A stretch of DNA of 64,000 nt from Neolewinella persica DSM 23188. GTDB taxonomy: Bacteria; Bacteroidota; Bacteroidia; Chitinophagales; Saprospiraceae. Shown here piece by piece: positions 17,830-26,754 of the stretch. The notes beneath the pieces were generated by a model. The model saw only the letters and a list, made by a program, of their open reading frames with translations. It ran no database searches and had not been told where the DNA came from. The stretch covers positions 1 through 64,000 of the forward strand of contig NZ_KB890439.1 of NCBI RefSeq assembly GCF_000373105.1, given 5' to 3'. Position numbers and translations under genes: made by a program. Position 1 is the first letter of the stretch. Each line of letters opens with the position of its first letter.

Positions 17830-17947
17830 TGTACCTGAGTGTGAAGAGTGTTTCCTGGCTACGGCAGTATTTTTGCCGAAATAGTCAGGAGTCCGCTTAA
17901 CTCCTGCACTTAGCGAACATCCCCCTTGTTTCCGCAATTCTATTTGT

Positions 17948-18883
17948 ATGCATTCATGTTTTAGGAATCTGTTTTTTTGTTTAACTTTTCTTTTTTCTAC
18001 CCCGCTTGCCGGGCAAATCGATACATCGTTCATTCAACTTTTTGATAATGATCAACGAATAAATACTGGTCTCAAGTTTCGAAATAAGTCAGTTGTTTTC
18101 GCAACATCTGCGGGTGAGGAATTTAAACTTGAAAGCCAGGGCCTGTCCTTTCGGATTGGTGGTAGGTACAAATGGGCGAGTTATACTTTTTCCATTCCGA
18201 TTTCGGACCTTGGTACGGGGACAGATGAGGATATGGGGACGAGTTTTGGCCTTGGGGTCACGCTTTTTTTAAGGCAACAACTGCTACACGCGAGTTTTCG
18301 GAATACGAAAGGCTTTCGTTCAGAGATGCAGGGGGCTGGCTCGGAATTCCGGGATGATGTATCCTTATTTCAAGCAACTGTCTTTGGCTTTCAAGTCATG
18401 AATCCAAGCAGGTTCAGCCTGCGGTCCAGTTTCAAACAAAGAGACCGGCAATTGCAGAGCAATGGTTCTCTCCTCCTTGGAGGCTTGATTGACCGACAGC
18501 GAATGCGATCTGAGAACGGTATTAGTATTCCGTTGAACAATGGCAATCAGTCAGTAGTAGCTCGTTACGCCCAAACCAAACTTGGATTCGGGTTGGGTTA
18601 CGGTTATACCTGGTTGTTTAAAGATCACTGGTTCATTACTCCGATGGCTATTGCCGGACCGGAGTTTCGTTTTGTCGCTTTTGATGAGCTGGACGAAGAT
18701 CGTAAACGGGAGAAGATTCATACCAGCATGCGGGTACGTGGGCACCTGGGCATAGGTTGGAACGGAAATCCATTGGCAGTTGCGGTTACGGCCATTTATC
18801 TCCCCAGCCTTGATGTCACAGACAACCTGGAAACGCAAACCGATGACCTTACCCTTGAACTTCGGATTACCCGACGTTTTTAA
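17948..18883 (+). CDS. outer-membrane protein, DUF4421-like
   Basis: The 311-residue protein has a signal peptide ending PLAGQ. Its barrel-like strands (YKWASYTFSIPISDLG, SFGLGVTLFLRQQL, FGLGYGYTWLFKDHWFITPM) resemble DUF4421 beta-barrels of Bacteroidota, and it ends in LELRITRRF. Substrate and function are unknown. The DoxX-like gene follows after 3 bp, suggesting co-translation. Confidence 0.68.
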   Translation: MHSCFRNLFFCLTFLFSTPLAGQIDTSFIQLFDNDQRINTGLKFRNKSVVFATSAGEEFKLESQGLSFRIGGRYKWASYTFSIPISDLGTGTDEDMGTSFGLGVTLFLRQQLLHASFRNTKGFRSEMQGAGSEFRDDVSLFQATVFGFQVMNPSRFSLRSSFKQRDRQLQSNGSLLLGGLIDRQRMRSENGISIPLNNGNQSVVARYAQTKLGFGLGYGYTWLFKDHWFITPMAIAGPEFRFVAFDELDEDRKREKIHTSMRVRGHLGIGWNGNPLAVAVTAIYLPSLDVTDNLETQTDDLTLELRITRRF

Positions 18884-18886
18884 CGC

Positions 18887-19285
18887 TTGTCGGGAACTAA
18901 ACTCCCCAACAAGCAATCAATTTTACTCATGCCCCTGCTCATTATTGGCTTCGCCGTTATTTTACTGCTCGCCGGCGTATACCACTTTGTAAACCCTGCC
19001 TTCTACCGGCCCTTTATGCCCGATTGGTTTCCCAAGCAGTTGGCTAATGCAGCTGGCGGGTTGGTCGAAATCCTGATTGGAATCGGCTTGTTGATCCCTG
19101 ATTTGCGAGGATACGCACTTTGGGCAGCATGTGGACTAATGATTATCTTCCTGCCACTACACGTTATTGACCTGTTTAGGGCAAAGCCGGTCATCGGTCC
19201 GCATTGGGTCGCAGCGATAAGGCTTTTGGTTCAGCTGCTACTGATCTGGTGGCTTTGGCGGGAGGCAACTAACTTCGTAGATTAG
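18887..19285 (+). CDS. DoxX-family membrane protein
   Basis: The 132-residue protein has four hydrophobic segments (about residues 16-32, 50-68, 75-93 and 108-124) and the DoxX signature AGVYHFVNPAFYRPFMPDWF, followed by GGLVEILIGIGLLIP. DoxX proteins are inner-membrane proteins linked to quinone or redox homeostasis in some bacteria; no active site is known. An internal start at 18930 would remove a polar N-terminus and is a reasonable alternative. The gene lies 3 bp after the outer-membrane protein gene. Confidence 0.85.
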   Translation: MSGTKLPNKQSILLMPLLIIGFAVILLLAGVYHFVNPAFYRPFMPDWFPKQLANAAGGLVEILIGIGLLIPDLRGYALWAACGLMIIFLPLHVIDLFRAKPVIGPHWVAAIRLLVQLLLIWWLWREATNFVD

Positions 19286-19419
19286 CAAAGACAAGCACTT
19301 ACTCAGTTAATGCTTTATTAAATTCGGGGGATTTCTGGTGAAACAGGTATTTCTTCGCACACTAATATGCAATCCCCGTTAGTTTTACATCAAGAAGCCA
19401 GAACCTAAAAGAATAAATT

Positions 19420-20409
19420 ATGGACATTCAACTTTCAGAAGCAGAATTAGCCGGTGATCGCCGCGGTAAAGTAGCGGCAGGCATTGGCTTTATCTTATTC
19501 GTAGTTCTTTTGCTCATTCCACTCTTTTTTCACCTGAACCCGCCTCCGGGGCAACCGGGTATTGCGGTTCTTTTGGCTTTCGATGATGCCGGTAGCGGAG
19601 ATGCACCAGCACCTCCCGCCAGCGCGCCTGCACCTGCGGAGCCAGAGCCGGTGAAACCACCCCCACCAACTCCGGAAGTTGAACCAGAACCAGAGCCGGT
19701 GAAACCACCGCCCACGCCAACCAAACCTGAGGTAAAACCAGAACGAGAGGTTATCCAGCAGGAAACTCCCGCTGAGATCGCTATCCGTAAACGGAAAGCA
19801 CAGGAGGAAGCCCGGAAGCAGGAAGCTGAACGCATCCGTAAGCAGCAAGAAGCAGATGTGCGTCGTCGGGAAGAAGCGACGGCAACCGCCGCCCGCGAGC
19901 AAGCAGCCCGTGAGCAGCGCGAGCGCGAAGCCCGTGAAGCCGCCATTGCAGAAGCCCGGGCCAGAGAAGAAGCCGCCCGCCAACGCCGTGAAGCAGACGC
20001 TGCTCGTCTTCGGGACCAACTCGGTGGAAGCCTGAGTAATAACAGCGGATCTGGCTCTGGTGACAGTAATACACCCGGCACTCAGGGGGATCCAAACGGT
20101 GTGCCCGGTGGAGCCGTTACCGCTGGTTCTGGTAGTGGTCGGGTATCTGGCTTAGGTGGCCGAGGTCTCGTTTCCAGCCCCGCCGTTCGGGAAAGCTCCC
20201 AGGCCTCAGGTACGGTGGTCATCTCCGTTTGTATCAGTCCGGAGGGAAAGGTTACCAGCGCTAAGTTTTCCCAATCGGGTAGTAATACCTCCAACCCTTC
20301 CCTGATTAAAGCAGCAACCAATAACGCACTAACCTGGAAGTTTTCTCCCGACGGTGCTGCGCCACCTACCCAATGTGGTAAGATCACCTACACCTTTAAG
20401 GTGCAGTAA
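19420..20409 (+). CDS. TonB-like energy transducer
   Basis: The 329-residue protein has one N-terminal membrane anchor (about residues 25-42, IGFILFVVLLLIPLFFHL). A Pro/Glu-rich stretch follows (residues 58-105, PEPVKPPPPTPEVEPEPEP), then a highly charged coiled coil (about 120-200, RKRKAQEEARKQEAERIRKQ). After a Gly/Ser linker there is a C-terminal TonB/TolA-type domain (about 265-329) with VVISVCISPEGKVTSAKF. TonB spans the periplasm and passes ExbB/ExbD energy to outer-membrane receptors. No exbB, exbD or receptor gene is nearby. The long coiled coil also resembles TolA. Confidence 0.82.
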   Translation: MDIQLSEAELAGDRRGKVAAGIGFILFVVLLLIPLFFHLNPPPGQPGIAVLLAFDDAGSGDAPAPPASAPAPAEPEPVKPPPPTPEVEPEPEPVKPPPTPTKPEVKPEREVIQQETPAEIAIRKRKAQEEARKQEAERIRKQQEADVRRREEATATAAREQAAREQREREAREAAIAEARAREEAARQRREADAARLRDQLGGSLSNNSGSGSGDSNTPGTQGDPNGVPGGAVTAGSGSGRVSGLGGRGLVSSPAVRESSQASGTVVISVCISPEGKVTSAKFSQSGSNTSNPSLIKAATNNALTWKFSPDGAAPPTQCGKITYTFKVQ

Positions 20410-20422
20410 TTAAGCCTCGGCT

Positions 20423-20484
20423 ATCATGACCACTCTCTCGCCGGGAAGGCCGTAGGCCTGACTTGGGGGACGAGTGGTCATGAT
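20423..20484. terminator. inverted repeat between convergent genes
   Basis: ATCATGACCACTC (20423-20435) is perfectly complementary to GAGTGGTCATGAT (20472-20484). It follows the TonB-like gene by 14 bp and lies between convergent genes; no T-run is adjacent. Confidence 0.55.
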
Positions 20485-20586
20485 CGTCCCGAAGCGCTCG
20501 TTGGATAAACCCAACTCCTGCTTCAGTTTTGCCGCGCTGCTTCCTGCGGCGAACGGCAAACGAGTGATTCTATTTTGCGACGCTTT

Positions 20587-22542
20587 TTACAACTTAATTA
20601 CCCTGGTTTCTTTTCCCTCAAGCTCGAGTCCCTGGATCATAACTTCCTTGATTCCACGGGAGATGTCCTCTCCGGTGCGATAACCAGCCAGCATCTCCTG
20701 GTAGGGCTGAAGATCTTCCAGCGTAACCGTTTTATCGTTGCCATTGAATAGTACCATTATTGTCTCGTCACCAGCCCGGCGGAAGTAAATGTACAGGCCA
20801 TCTCTGGGCACAAATTGAGTAAAGGATCCTTCTGTGAGGGCTTTACTGTTTTTCCGGAATACGGCCATGCGCTGAATAAAATCATGCAACTCTTCACTGG
20901 TGCCGGTTCGCTTTTCATCGTCGAAAAGGTTGGTTTCATCTCCTGGGAATCCGCCCGGGAAGTCGACTCGACCTCCTTCCCCGAAGGCGCCTCCGGCGCC
21001 GGTGAGACCAACTTCTGTACCGTAATACAGCATGGGGATACCACGCATGGTCAGCAGCATACTTAGAGCGCTTTTTACCTTTGTCTTATCCTCGCCCAGG
21101 GTGGTGAAAATGCGGGCGATGTCGTGGTTGTCAAGGAAGACAACGTTTTTGGTCGGGTCCGCATAAAGGTAGTCTTTGGCCAACGTGTAGTAGATACGAT
21201 TGACACCATTCGTCCATCCCGGAGTCTGACCAAGTGCCTCGTTGATGGCATAATAGAGTTGGAAGTCGGTTACGCCCGGTAAGTGGGTATCAAAATCCTG
21301 GTGAATGCCACGCCCACCAGTAAACCAAGCCTGGATGGCTGCGCCGTGTACCCAGGTCTCTCCGTAAATGCCCAGGTGAGGAATTTCCTGCTGCAGCCGA
21401 CGGTTCCATTCTGCGGCAAACGCACCATCTGCATAGGCATAGGTATCGATTCTATAAGCGTCCTGATCACTGAAAAGGGTCCACCAAATGCTGTTCTGAA
21501 TCAGGTAGTTGGCCAACTGTGGTTGCTGTTGGTTCAGGTCAGGCATGTGCTTATCAAACCAACCATCAGTCATCAATCTACGGTCATATTCACTTGCGTT
21601 GGGATCTAGCAGGGTAGGGGCCCGGTAGGTGGTTTTGGTGTACTCCGGCCATTGGTGGATCCAGTCGTTGTCCGGCAGGTCCCGCATCAGGTAATGCTCA
21701 TCGCCTACGTGATTGAAGATCACGTCCATGATCACTTTAATGCCTTTGTCGTGCGCTTTTGCACAAAGTTCGCGGTATTTTTCGTTGGTCCCGAAACGGC
21801 GATCTATTCGATAATGATCAGTTGTGGCGTAGCCGTGGTAGCTGGCGTAGGGCTGGTCGTTTTCCAGTACGGGATTTAGCCAAAGAGCGGTTATGCCCAA
21901 CTCCTCCAGGTAACCCAACCGGTCAATAATGCCCTGGAGGTCTCCCCCGTGGCGGAAGAAAAATTTGTTTCGATTCAGGAGCTGATCTTTGGTACCTTCC
22001 ACAACGTCATTGGAGGGGTCTCCGTTAGCGAACCGGTCGGGCATAATCAGGTAAATCAGATCTTGCTGGCCAAGTTGCTCCCTGCCTTTCCACGTTTTTC
22101 TGGGGTGTGGAAGCAGGTTATAGCTGATTGTTTTTTTTGCGCGATCGCGGGCAGCAAGGTGAAGTTTTAAGGAGCCGGGTTGGGTCCCGGGTGCAATGTT
22201 CAGCCCTACAAATAAGTAGTTGGGGTTGGCTTGCCGTTTAACGTATTCCACCGTGATGCCTTGGTAATCGATGATGACCGAGCCATAGTCTGCTATTTCT
22301 TTCTCATAGATGAGAATCTCCAGTTTGGTGTTTTCCATATCGACCCACCAATTCGGTGGCTCAATTCGGGAGGCTACTTCTGCCAAACCAGTGGGTTGCC
22401 GAAGCTGATATTCTGATTCAGGAACATTCAGCGCGCGTTCCTGCATGGGATCATCGTTGTAAATGGCAGGGTCCTGGGCACGACAGGAAGCTGCTCCGAG
22501 CACCAGTGCACAGAACAGCAGGGTTTGCATTCTACTTTTCAT
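20587..22542 (-). CDS. GH13 alpha-amylase/cyclomaltodextrinase-type lipoprotein
   Basis: The 651-residue protein has a lipoprotein signal (FCALVLGAASC). An N-terminal beta-sandwich of the cyclomaltodextrinase_N type follows (PPNWWVDMENTKLEILIYE, residues ~58-140). The GH13 barrel contains DVIFNHVGDEH, the nucleophile Asp in DAYRIDTYAYAD, the acid/base Glu in GIYGETWVHG and the transition-state Asp in VVFLDNHDIAR. A short C-terminal beta domain ends ETRVIKL. Anchored in the envelope, it should cut malto-oligosaccharides or pullulan, like SusA/neopullulanase enzymes. No SusC/D or transporter genes are adjacent. Confidence 0.93.
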   Translation of the reverse strand: MKSRMQTLLFCALVLGAASCRAQDPAIYNDDPMQERALNVPESEYQLRQPTGLAEVASRIEPPNWWVDMENTKLEILIYEKEIADYGSVIIDYQGITVEYVKRQANPNYLFVGLNIAPGTQPGSLKLHLAARDRAKKTISYNLLPHPRKTWKGREQLGQQDLIYLIMPDRFANGDPSNDVVEGTKDQLLNRNKFFFRHGGDLQGIIDRLGYLEELGITALWLNPVLENDQPYASYHGYATTDHYRIDRRFGTNEKYRELCAKAHDKGIKVIMDVIFNHVGDEHYLMRDLPDNDWIHQWPEYTKTTYRAPTLLDPNASEYDRRLMTDGWFDKHMPDLNQQQPQLANYLIQNSIWWTLFSDQDAYRIDTYAYADGAFAAEWNRRLQQEIPHLGIYGETWVHGAAIQAWFTGGRGIHQDFDTHLPGVTDFQLYYAINEALGQTPGWTNGVNRIYYTLAKDYLYADPTKNVVFLDNHDIARIFTTLGEDKTKVKSALSMLLTMRGIPMLYYGTEVGLTGAGGAFGEGGRVDFPGGFPGDETNLFDDEKRTGTSEELHDFIQRMAVFRKNSKALTEGSFTQFVPRDGLYIYFRRAGDETIMVLFNGNDKTVTLEDLQPYQEMLAGYRTGEDISRGIKEVMIQGLELEGKETRVIKL

Positions 22543-22644
22543 GGGGGGGAAGATAATTAGTATTTTGGTCTATTGGTCTATTGACGCGAATCAAGCGCTA
22601 AAGTGAGTCTTTTTACTTTACAACTAGCTTGGGATTCAGCTAAT

Positions 22645-22780
22645 AATTGAGTGAGAGAATGACTACCGATGTTACCACACTCTGCACTCCCTTTATTTGT
22701 AATGATGAGCAAACGAAGTGTCTGGAACTGTAGCTGCCGCATGGATTCACTCGTTCAACCATTGCTTGATTCAACCATTT
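22645..22780. repeat. long hairpin element B3 (degenerate)
   Basis: GAGTGAGAGAATGACTACCG on the left and TGTAGCTGCCGCATGGATTC, then ACTCGTTCAACCATTGC, on the right match the plan of the elements at 14314 and 41792. The pairing is less complete. Confidence 0.5.
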
Positions 22781-22783
22781 TAT

Positions 22784-22802
22784 TGCACCTGCGACCGCGC
22801 CT
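22784..22802 (+). repeat. 19-bp GC-rich intergenic motif, copy 5
   Basis: Reads TGCACCTGCGACCGCGCCT, 81 bp before the glycosyltransferase gene and pointing toward it. Confidence 0.85.
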
Positions 22803-22824
22803 ATTGATAAGATAGAAACTACGA

Positions 22825-22860
22825 GCTAAGGAACTGGTTCACTAGCTTCCAGTTCCTAGC
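22825..22860. repeat. short hairpin upstream of the glycosyltransferase gene
   Basis: GCTAAGGAACTGG (22825-22837) pairs with CCAGTTCCTAGC (22849-22860), with one bulged A. It lies just upstream of the -7-like TATCTTCG. Confidence 0.55.
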
Positions 22861-22882
22861 TTCTAATTCCTATCTTCGCCAA

Positions 22883-24499
22883 ATGACCCTTAACACCGGC
22901 CAAAAATTACTATTGCTAGCCCTGATTATTGGTGCGGCCTTGCGGATTCCCGGTTGGTTTACCGAGGAGGAAAATGCCCGGTGGCGGCTCTTTGAAGTAG
23001 ACGAAGAGCAGCACGTTGCCATTGCTATGCATCGCTTCAATGAATTGAATCAGGGACGGGACACGATCTGGCATTTGTTCCGGGAGGCGTCCTATAACGT
23101 GCGTGGCTATGCCTACGTCAACGCTACCATTGCACACGTCTGGTACCGGATTTTCAAGCAGGCGCCAAACTTTGGTGATACTGTTTTGCTGGGCCGGCAA
23201 ATGTCTACCCTATACGCCCTTTTACTGATCGTAGTAGTCTTTTACCTTGGTCGAGCGAGCGGACTTTCACCACCTTTTGCCGGCACCGCAGCTCTGCTGA
23301 TGGCCGCTTGTGATGTCAATGCCACCTACAGCCATTATTGCCTGCCGGCCTCTGGTTACATCCTTTTTGCCTGGTTGGCCCTGCTCGGGGGCATTCGGCT
23401 TATACGCGGACCATCCTGGCGATCTTTAGGTTTACTCGCGCTGGGCGCTGCTGGCGCTGCTGTCTTTAAGTTCGATGTTTTTCCACTGGTTTGGGGTGGC
23501 TTGTTGCTTATCCTGCTCAGCCTGCGTGGTATTGGCGATGGTGATCTTCACCGGGTAGGCATTCCATGGTATTTCCTTCCAGCGGGCATAGGGTTACTTG
23601 CTTCTTTGTTGGTGATCCTGACGATCGGTTGGTCCTGGGAAGAAATCGTCTATTCCTTTGAAACCTTGCGTAAGGTGAACCGCGACGTCATCAGGTCAGA
23701 GGACCATTTCCGGGACAACCTCCTTACTTATCCTATGGGCGTACTTGCAGGAATAGGCTTGCCGGCCTTTTGTCTGGCTGCTTGGTCGGCACTGGGAATT
23801 ATCCGCCGACGCGTAACTGATTTTGGGAAATTTTGGTCGTTCCACAACCTTGCCGTAGCCTACATTCTTGGTTACCTATTGACCGAGTTCCTGGTGCGCT
23901 GGTACATGGATACGACATTCATCCGGCGGGTTAATGTCTTTATGCCAGCCGTTGCTTTGCTTGCTGCATTCGGCCTGCAAAGGCTACGGGCGAAGCCCTG
24001 GCTGATAGCCGTGGTGATTGCCTGGTCACTAGGCTTGGGTATTGTGGGGCAGAGCCACCACTGGTTTGATACCCGGATAGCTATGCGGGATTGGGCTAAC
24101 AAAGAACTTCCTAAACCGGCTAAAGTCGGCATTTCAGCTTCCATCAACATTGATGGACTGGAGAACTGGAGGTACTACCTGAATTATGACTGGGAGTACT
24201 TCATCATACACGAGGCATTTTACAGCCGTTACACCAAAAGTATGACTACTCCCTTCGGCATTCCTGAGTGCTGTAACGGAATCTACCATTGCGGTCCGGT
24301 TGATCAATGCATTGACTTTCAGACCATGCTACTCGGCCAGCGGGATGATCTGGTGCTGATCAAAGCTTTCCGAACCTGGGACGTATTTCCAGAACGCCTG
24401 CTTTACCACCACTTCTTCGGCTACTACGAAACCTTTCTTGGAGATGTTGAGGTATATCGGAGGGTAAAACCTAAAAAGGCGGAACGGAGCACCTCCTAG
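22883..24499 (+). CDS. multi-spanning membrane glycosyltransferase (PMT-like)
   Basis: The 538-residue protein has about ten membrane segments. Its first periplasmic loop, after helix 1, carries FEVDEEQHVAIAMHRF; an acidic pair in this place is typical of GT-C lipid-phosphate-sugar transferases (PMT_2/ArnT-like). The C-terminal 130 residues are soluble and contain four cysteines close together (PECCNGIYHCGPVDQCIDF). The enzyme probably moves a sugar from a polyprenyl-phosphate carrier to a cell-surface acceptor. A -7-like element ends only 4 bp before the ATG, suggesting a very short leader. Confidence 0.75.
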   Translation: MTLNTGQKLLLLALIIGAALRIPGWFTEEENARWRLFEVDEEQHVAIAMHRFNELNQGRDTIWHLFREASYNVRGYAYVNATIAHVWYRIFKQAPNFGDTVLLGRQMSTLYALLLIVVVFYLGRASGLSPPFAGTAALLMAACDVNATYSHYCLPASGYILFAWLALLGGIRLIRGPSWRSLGLLALGAAGAAVFKFDVFPLVWGGLLLILLSLRGIGDGDLHRVGIPWYFLPAGIGLLASLLVILTIGWSWEEIVYSFETLRKVNRDVIRSEDHFRDNLLTYPMGVLAGIGLPAFCLAAWSALGIIRRRVTDFGKFWSFHNLAVAYILGYLLTEFLVRWYMDTTFIRRVNVFMPAVALLAAFGLQRLRAKPWLIAVVIAWSLGLGIVGQSHHWFDTRIAMRDWANKELPKPAKVGISASINIDGLENWRYYLNYDWEYFIIHEAFYSRYTKSMTTPFGIPECCNGIYHCGPVDQCIDFQTMLLGQRDDLVLIKAFRTWDVFPERLLYHHFFGYYETFLGDVEVYRRVKPKKAERSTS

Positions 24500-24546
24500 C
24501 GGGACAACGTGCTTATCGGGGTGCAATAGCTTTTATATCGCCTGCT

Positions 24547-25056
24547 TTACCGTGATCGGAAAGTTCCGGAAAGCTCCAGCGGAAAGGAATCGTCAAATGC
24601 TTCCGACAATTCAACCGTACCCTCAATGAGCCAGCTATTGTCCAATGTCAGCCGTTGTCCGGTGATCTGGCCTCCGGTAACCTGGCCTACCGGTTCATTC
24701 ACTGTTCGTTCGCTGGTAAACGCGTAGGTCTTTATGCCTGACCAGTCTCCCTCATTGATGTCCAACGTTTGGAGATTATTTGGCAGGATAATATAAATGG
24801 TCTGGTTGCTTTCGTCTCCGCCTACTGCGATGTCGGGATCAACAGTCCGCGTTAGCTGGAGAATCATCGTGGAGTCTGTTCGCCTGAACTCAGTGAAGGT
24901 GTCTTCGCCAGGAATGATGTCAATATCCACGTCAAAATCGTAAATCACCAAGCGGGTGATGCCAATGTTGTTACCGGATAAAAAGGGCTGGTCATCGTTA
25001 CAACCCGGAGAAAGCAGTACCAGGGCAAGTAGGGTGGACAGAAGGATTCGTTTCAT
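24547..25056 (-). CDS. lipoprotein, 169 aa, beta-rich
   Basis: It has a lipobox (LVLLSPGC, Cys19) followed by an Asp-rich mature start. The remainder is predicted to be beta-strands (IGITRLVIYDFDVDIDIIPG, SMILQLTRTV, TIYIILPNNLQTLDI, WLIEGTVELSEAF). The family is not recognised. The -7 element TAATTTTG (25068-25061) ends only 4 bp before the ATG, so the transcript may be nearly leaderless. Confidence 0.62.
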   Translation of the reverse strand: MKRILLSTLLALVLLSPGCNDDQPFLSGNNIGITRLVIYDFDVDIDIIPGEDTFTEFRRTDSTMILQLTRTVDPDIAVGGDESNQTIYIILPNNLQTLDINEGDWSGIKTYAFTSERTVNEPVGQVTGGQITGQRLTLDNSWLIEGTVELSEAFDDSFPLELSGTFRSR

Positions 25057-25060
25057 GGCG

Positions 25061-25068
25061 CAAAATTA
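25061..25068 (-). promoter_or_regulatory. -7 element of the lipoprotein gene
   Basis: On the minus strand TAATTTTG matches TAnnTTTG. It follows directly on the terminator at 25072-25119, so the -33 region would lie inside the hairpin. Confidence 0.5.
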
Positions 25069-25071
25069 GTA

Positions 25072-25119
25072 AAATTGGAATGGGCCCGCGACATTATTGT
25101 CACGGGCCCATTCCAATTT
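25072..25119 (-). terminator. strong bidirectional terminator
   Basis: AAATTGGAATGGGCCCG (from 25072) pairs with CGGGCCCATTCCAATTT (to 25119), with an inner GACA/TGTC pairing and loop TTAT. On the minus strand it follows the TPR gene and is followed by TTTT. Confidence 0.85.
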
Positions 25120-25195
25120 AAAGGATAAATGCCTGGTGCTCTGTCAGGTCAATTCAGACAGTGGTAAGATTGGACTTACAGAGCATCAGTGGTAT

Positions 25196-26539
25196 TTACA
25201 TGCCTTTTTCTTTGTAGTAAGACTTTTCAATTGTCTCGCCAGCCTGAATTTTTTCAATCCGGGCTTTGAATTCATTGGAAACTTCGTACTCATCGTTGCG
25301 AGCAGCCATTTCCTTGAGGGCGATCAATGTATTGAGGTCGTTAGGGTCAGTCATTTCTGCCTTCTGGAAGTAGGGAAGCGCCTTGTCGAATTCCGCGTCA
25401 ACGGTAGCTTTCAGGGCTTCGTACTTTTTCTGACCTTCCTTGCTGAAGTCGTTACCGAGTTCCACCAATTCCTGAGACATGGCAGCACCGCGGTTATAGA
25501 TCATCGCGCCGAGGCTGTAGATGAGGCGGCTGGCTTCTGCATCCTTCGTCAGGCCTTCTTCGTACTTAGCCTTGGCCAGATCGAAGTATTTGGTCGCATC
25601 AGCTTCGTTTCCAGCTTCGTTTGCCTGGTTGTATAGCTGCTCGTATACCTGACCGAGGGTAGCGTATAGACTGGTGTTTTCCGGCTCCTTTGCGATGGCT
25701 TCGCTCAGCTTTTCAGTAAGCTCACTCAGGCGGCCCTGTGCAAGATAGAAGTTGATTTCAGTGAAGAGCAATTGGGTTTCTTCAGGAAAAGCAGCACGAC
25801 CTTCAGAAAGGTACTTACCTGCAGCCTCCATATCACCTTTGGCTTCGTAGATCTTGTAGAGTCCGTCGTAAAGGCTGGCGTCGCTGTAATTGTTTTTATA
25901 CAGGTCAAGGAACATTGGCTCAGCCACTTCAAAATTCTTCAGCAGAATGGCAGAAAGGCCAGCGTAGTACTTCTCATCGTTCAGTTTCTCAGCATCGAGG
26001 GCTGATTCCTCACCTTTGCTGGTGAGAAATTCGTGCGTCGCCACACTGGTTTTGAACGCAGCCATGCTCTCTTCGAAGTTCTTATCCTGAATGGCATAGA
26101 TACCTTCATTAGAGATGTTGCCCTGTACAGCAGTTAAGCCTTTAATGGCTGCCTTAATGTACTTCTTGCCTTTCTTAGGGTCTGCGTTATTGATGGCAGC
26201 CATGTAGGCTTCAGCGGACTTAACGGCAGCGCCTTCCACCAGTTTCTCGGTAGAAGCTGGGTCGGTGAGATTGGTGGAACGTGCGATCACGTAGCTGTTG
26301 ACGGCAGCGGCGTAGATGTCGCCGACTTCAACAAGTGCTTCAGCATCAGCCTTCGTAGCGGGGTCAGCCATTACTTTAGCTGCCATGTCTATTGCTTCGG
26401 TAAGCTTGGTGGCGTCATTGGTGAGGGAGTAGTTGTCAAATGCTTTTTTGGCATCTTTAAGTGCCTGCTCTCCCGACTGGGCCATGACGGCCGTTACGGA
26501 AAGGAGAAGAACAAGCATGCTAAGGAGTAATTTACGCAT
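25196..26539 (-). CDS. exported TPR-repeat protein
   Basis: The 447-residue protein has a signal peptide (MRKLLLSMLVLLLSVTAVMAQ) and is almost entirely helical, with about six to eight TPR-like units (DAKKAFDNYSLTNDATKLTE, EQLYNQANEAGNEADATKYF, SLYDGLYKIYEAKGDMEAAG). It is very rich in Ala, Glu and Lys. TPR arrays are protein-binding scaffolds; in this phylum, periplasmic ones often belong to envelope assemblies. The partner is unknown. It is followed by its own terminator. Confidence 0.82.
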   Translation of the reverse strand: MRKLLLSMLVLLLSVTAVMAQSGEQALKDAKKAFDNYSLTNDATKLTEAIDMAAKVMADPATKADAEALVEVGDIYAAAVNSYVIARSTNLTDPASTEKLVEGAAVKSAEAYMAAINNADPKKGKKYIKAAIKGLTAVQGNISNEGIYAIQDKNFEESMAAFKTSVATHEFLTSKGEESALDAEKLNDEKYYAGLSAILLKNFEVAEPMFLDLYKNNYSDASLYDGLYKIYEAKGDMEAAGKYLSEGRAAFPEETQLLFTEINFYLAQGRLSELTEKLSEAIAKEPENTSLYATLGQVYEQLYNQANEAGNEADATKYFDLAKAKYEEGLTKDAEASRLIYSLGAMIYNRGAAMSQELVELGNDFSKEGQKKYEALKATVDAEFDKALPYFQKAEMTDPNDLNTLIALKEMAARNDEYEVSNEFKARIEKIQAGETIEKSYYKEKGM

Positions 26540-26681
26540 GATGGTAGTTTGTTGGTTTTTCGTAATTGTGTTACACCCCTGTAGACGTGTTGATCATAAA
26601 GAGGGGTAACATGGAAACGTTAATTGCTGGCGCAAAAGTCGTTAATAGTATCCTAAAATTAAAGGATTATTTCATATCAGT

Positions 26682-26718
26682 AAAAAAACCGCCACACGCG
26701 ATATGTTCGGTGTGGCGG
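26682..26718 (-). terminator. gyrA terminator
   Basis: On the minus strand CCGCCACAC (26718-26710) pairs with GTGTGGCGG (26697-26689) and is followed by seven T residues. It lies 37 bp after the gyrA stop. Confidence 0.9.
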
Positions 26719-26754
26719 CGTTTATTCGCATCTGAGTGGTGGTAAAGAAAGAGA

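Larger units (their letters stand above)
22543..22882. other. repeat-rich intergenic region
   Basis: This 340-bp gap between divergent genes holds, in order: TATTGGTC-type repeats (22561-22582), hairpin element B3 (22645-22780), a GC-rich motif (22784-22802), a 12-bp hairpin (22825-22860) and a -7-like TATCTTCG (22871-22878). The region is therefore made almost entirely of repeat families seen elsewhere in the window. Confidence 0.65.

Noticed and set aside
19618-19640. GC-rich motif-like sequence within the TonB-like gene
   Set aside because: CCTGCACCTGCGGAGCC shares ten bases with the motif, but the second half is different and it lies in an Ala/Pro coding repeat; judged coincidental.
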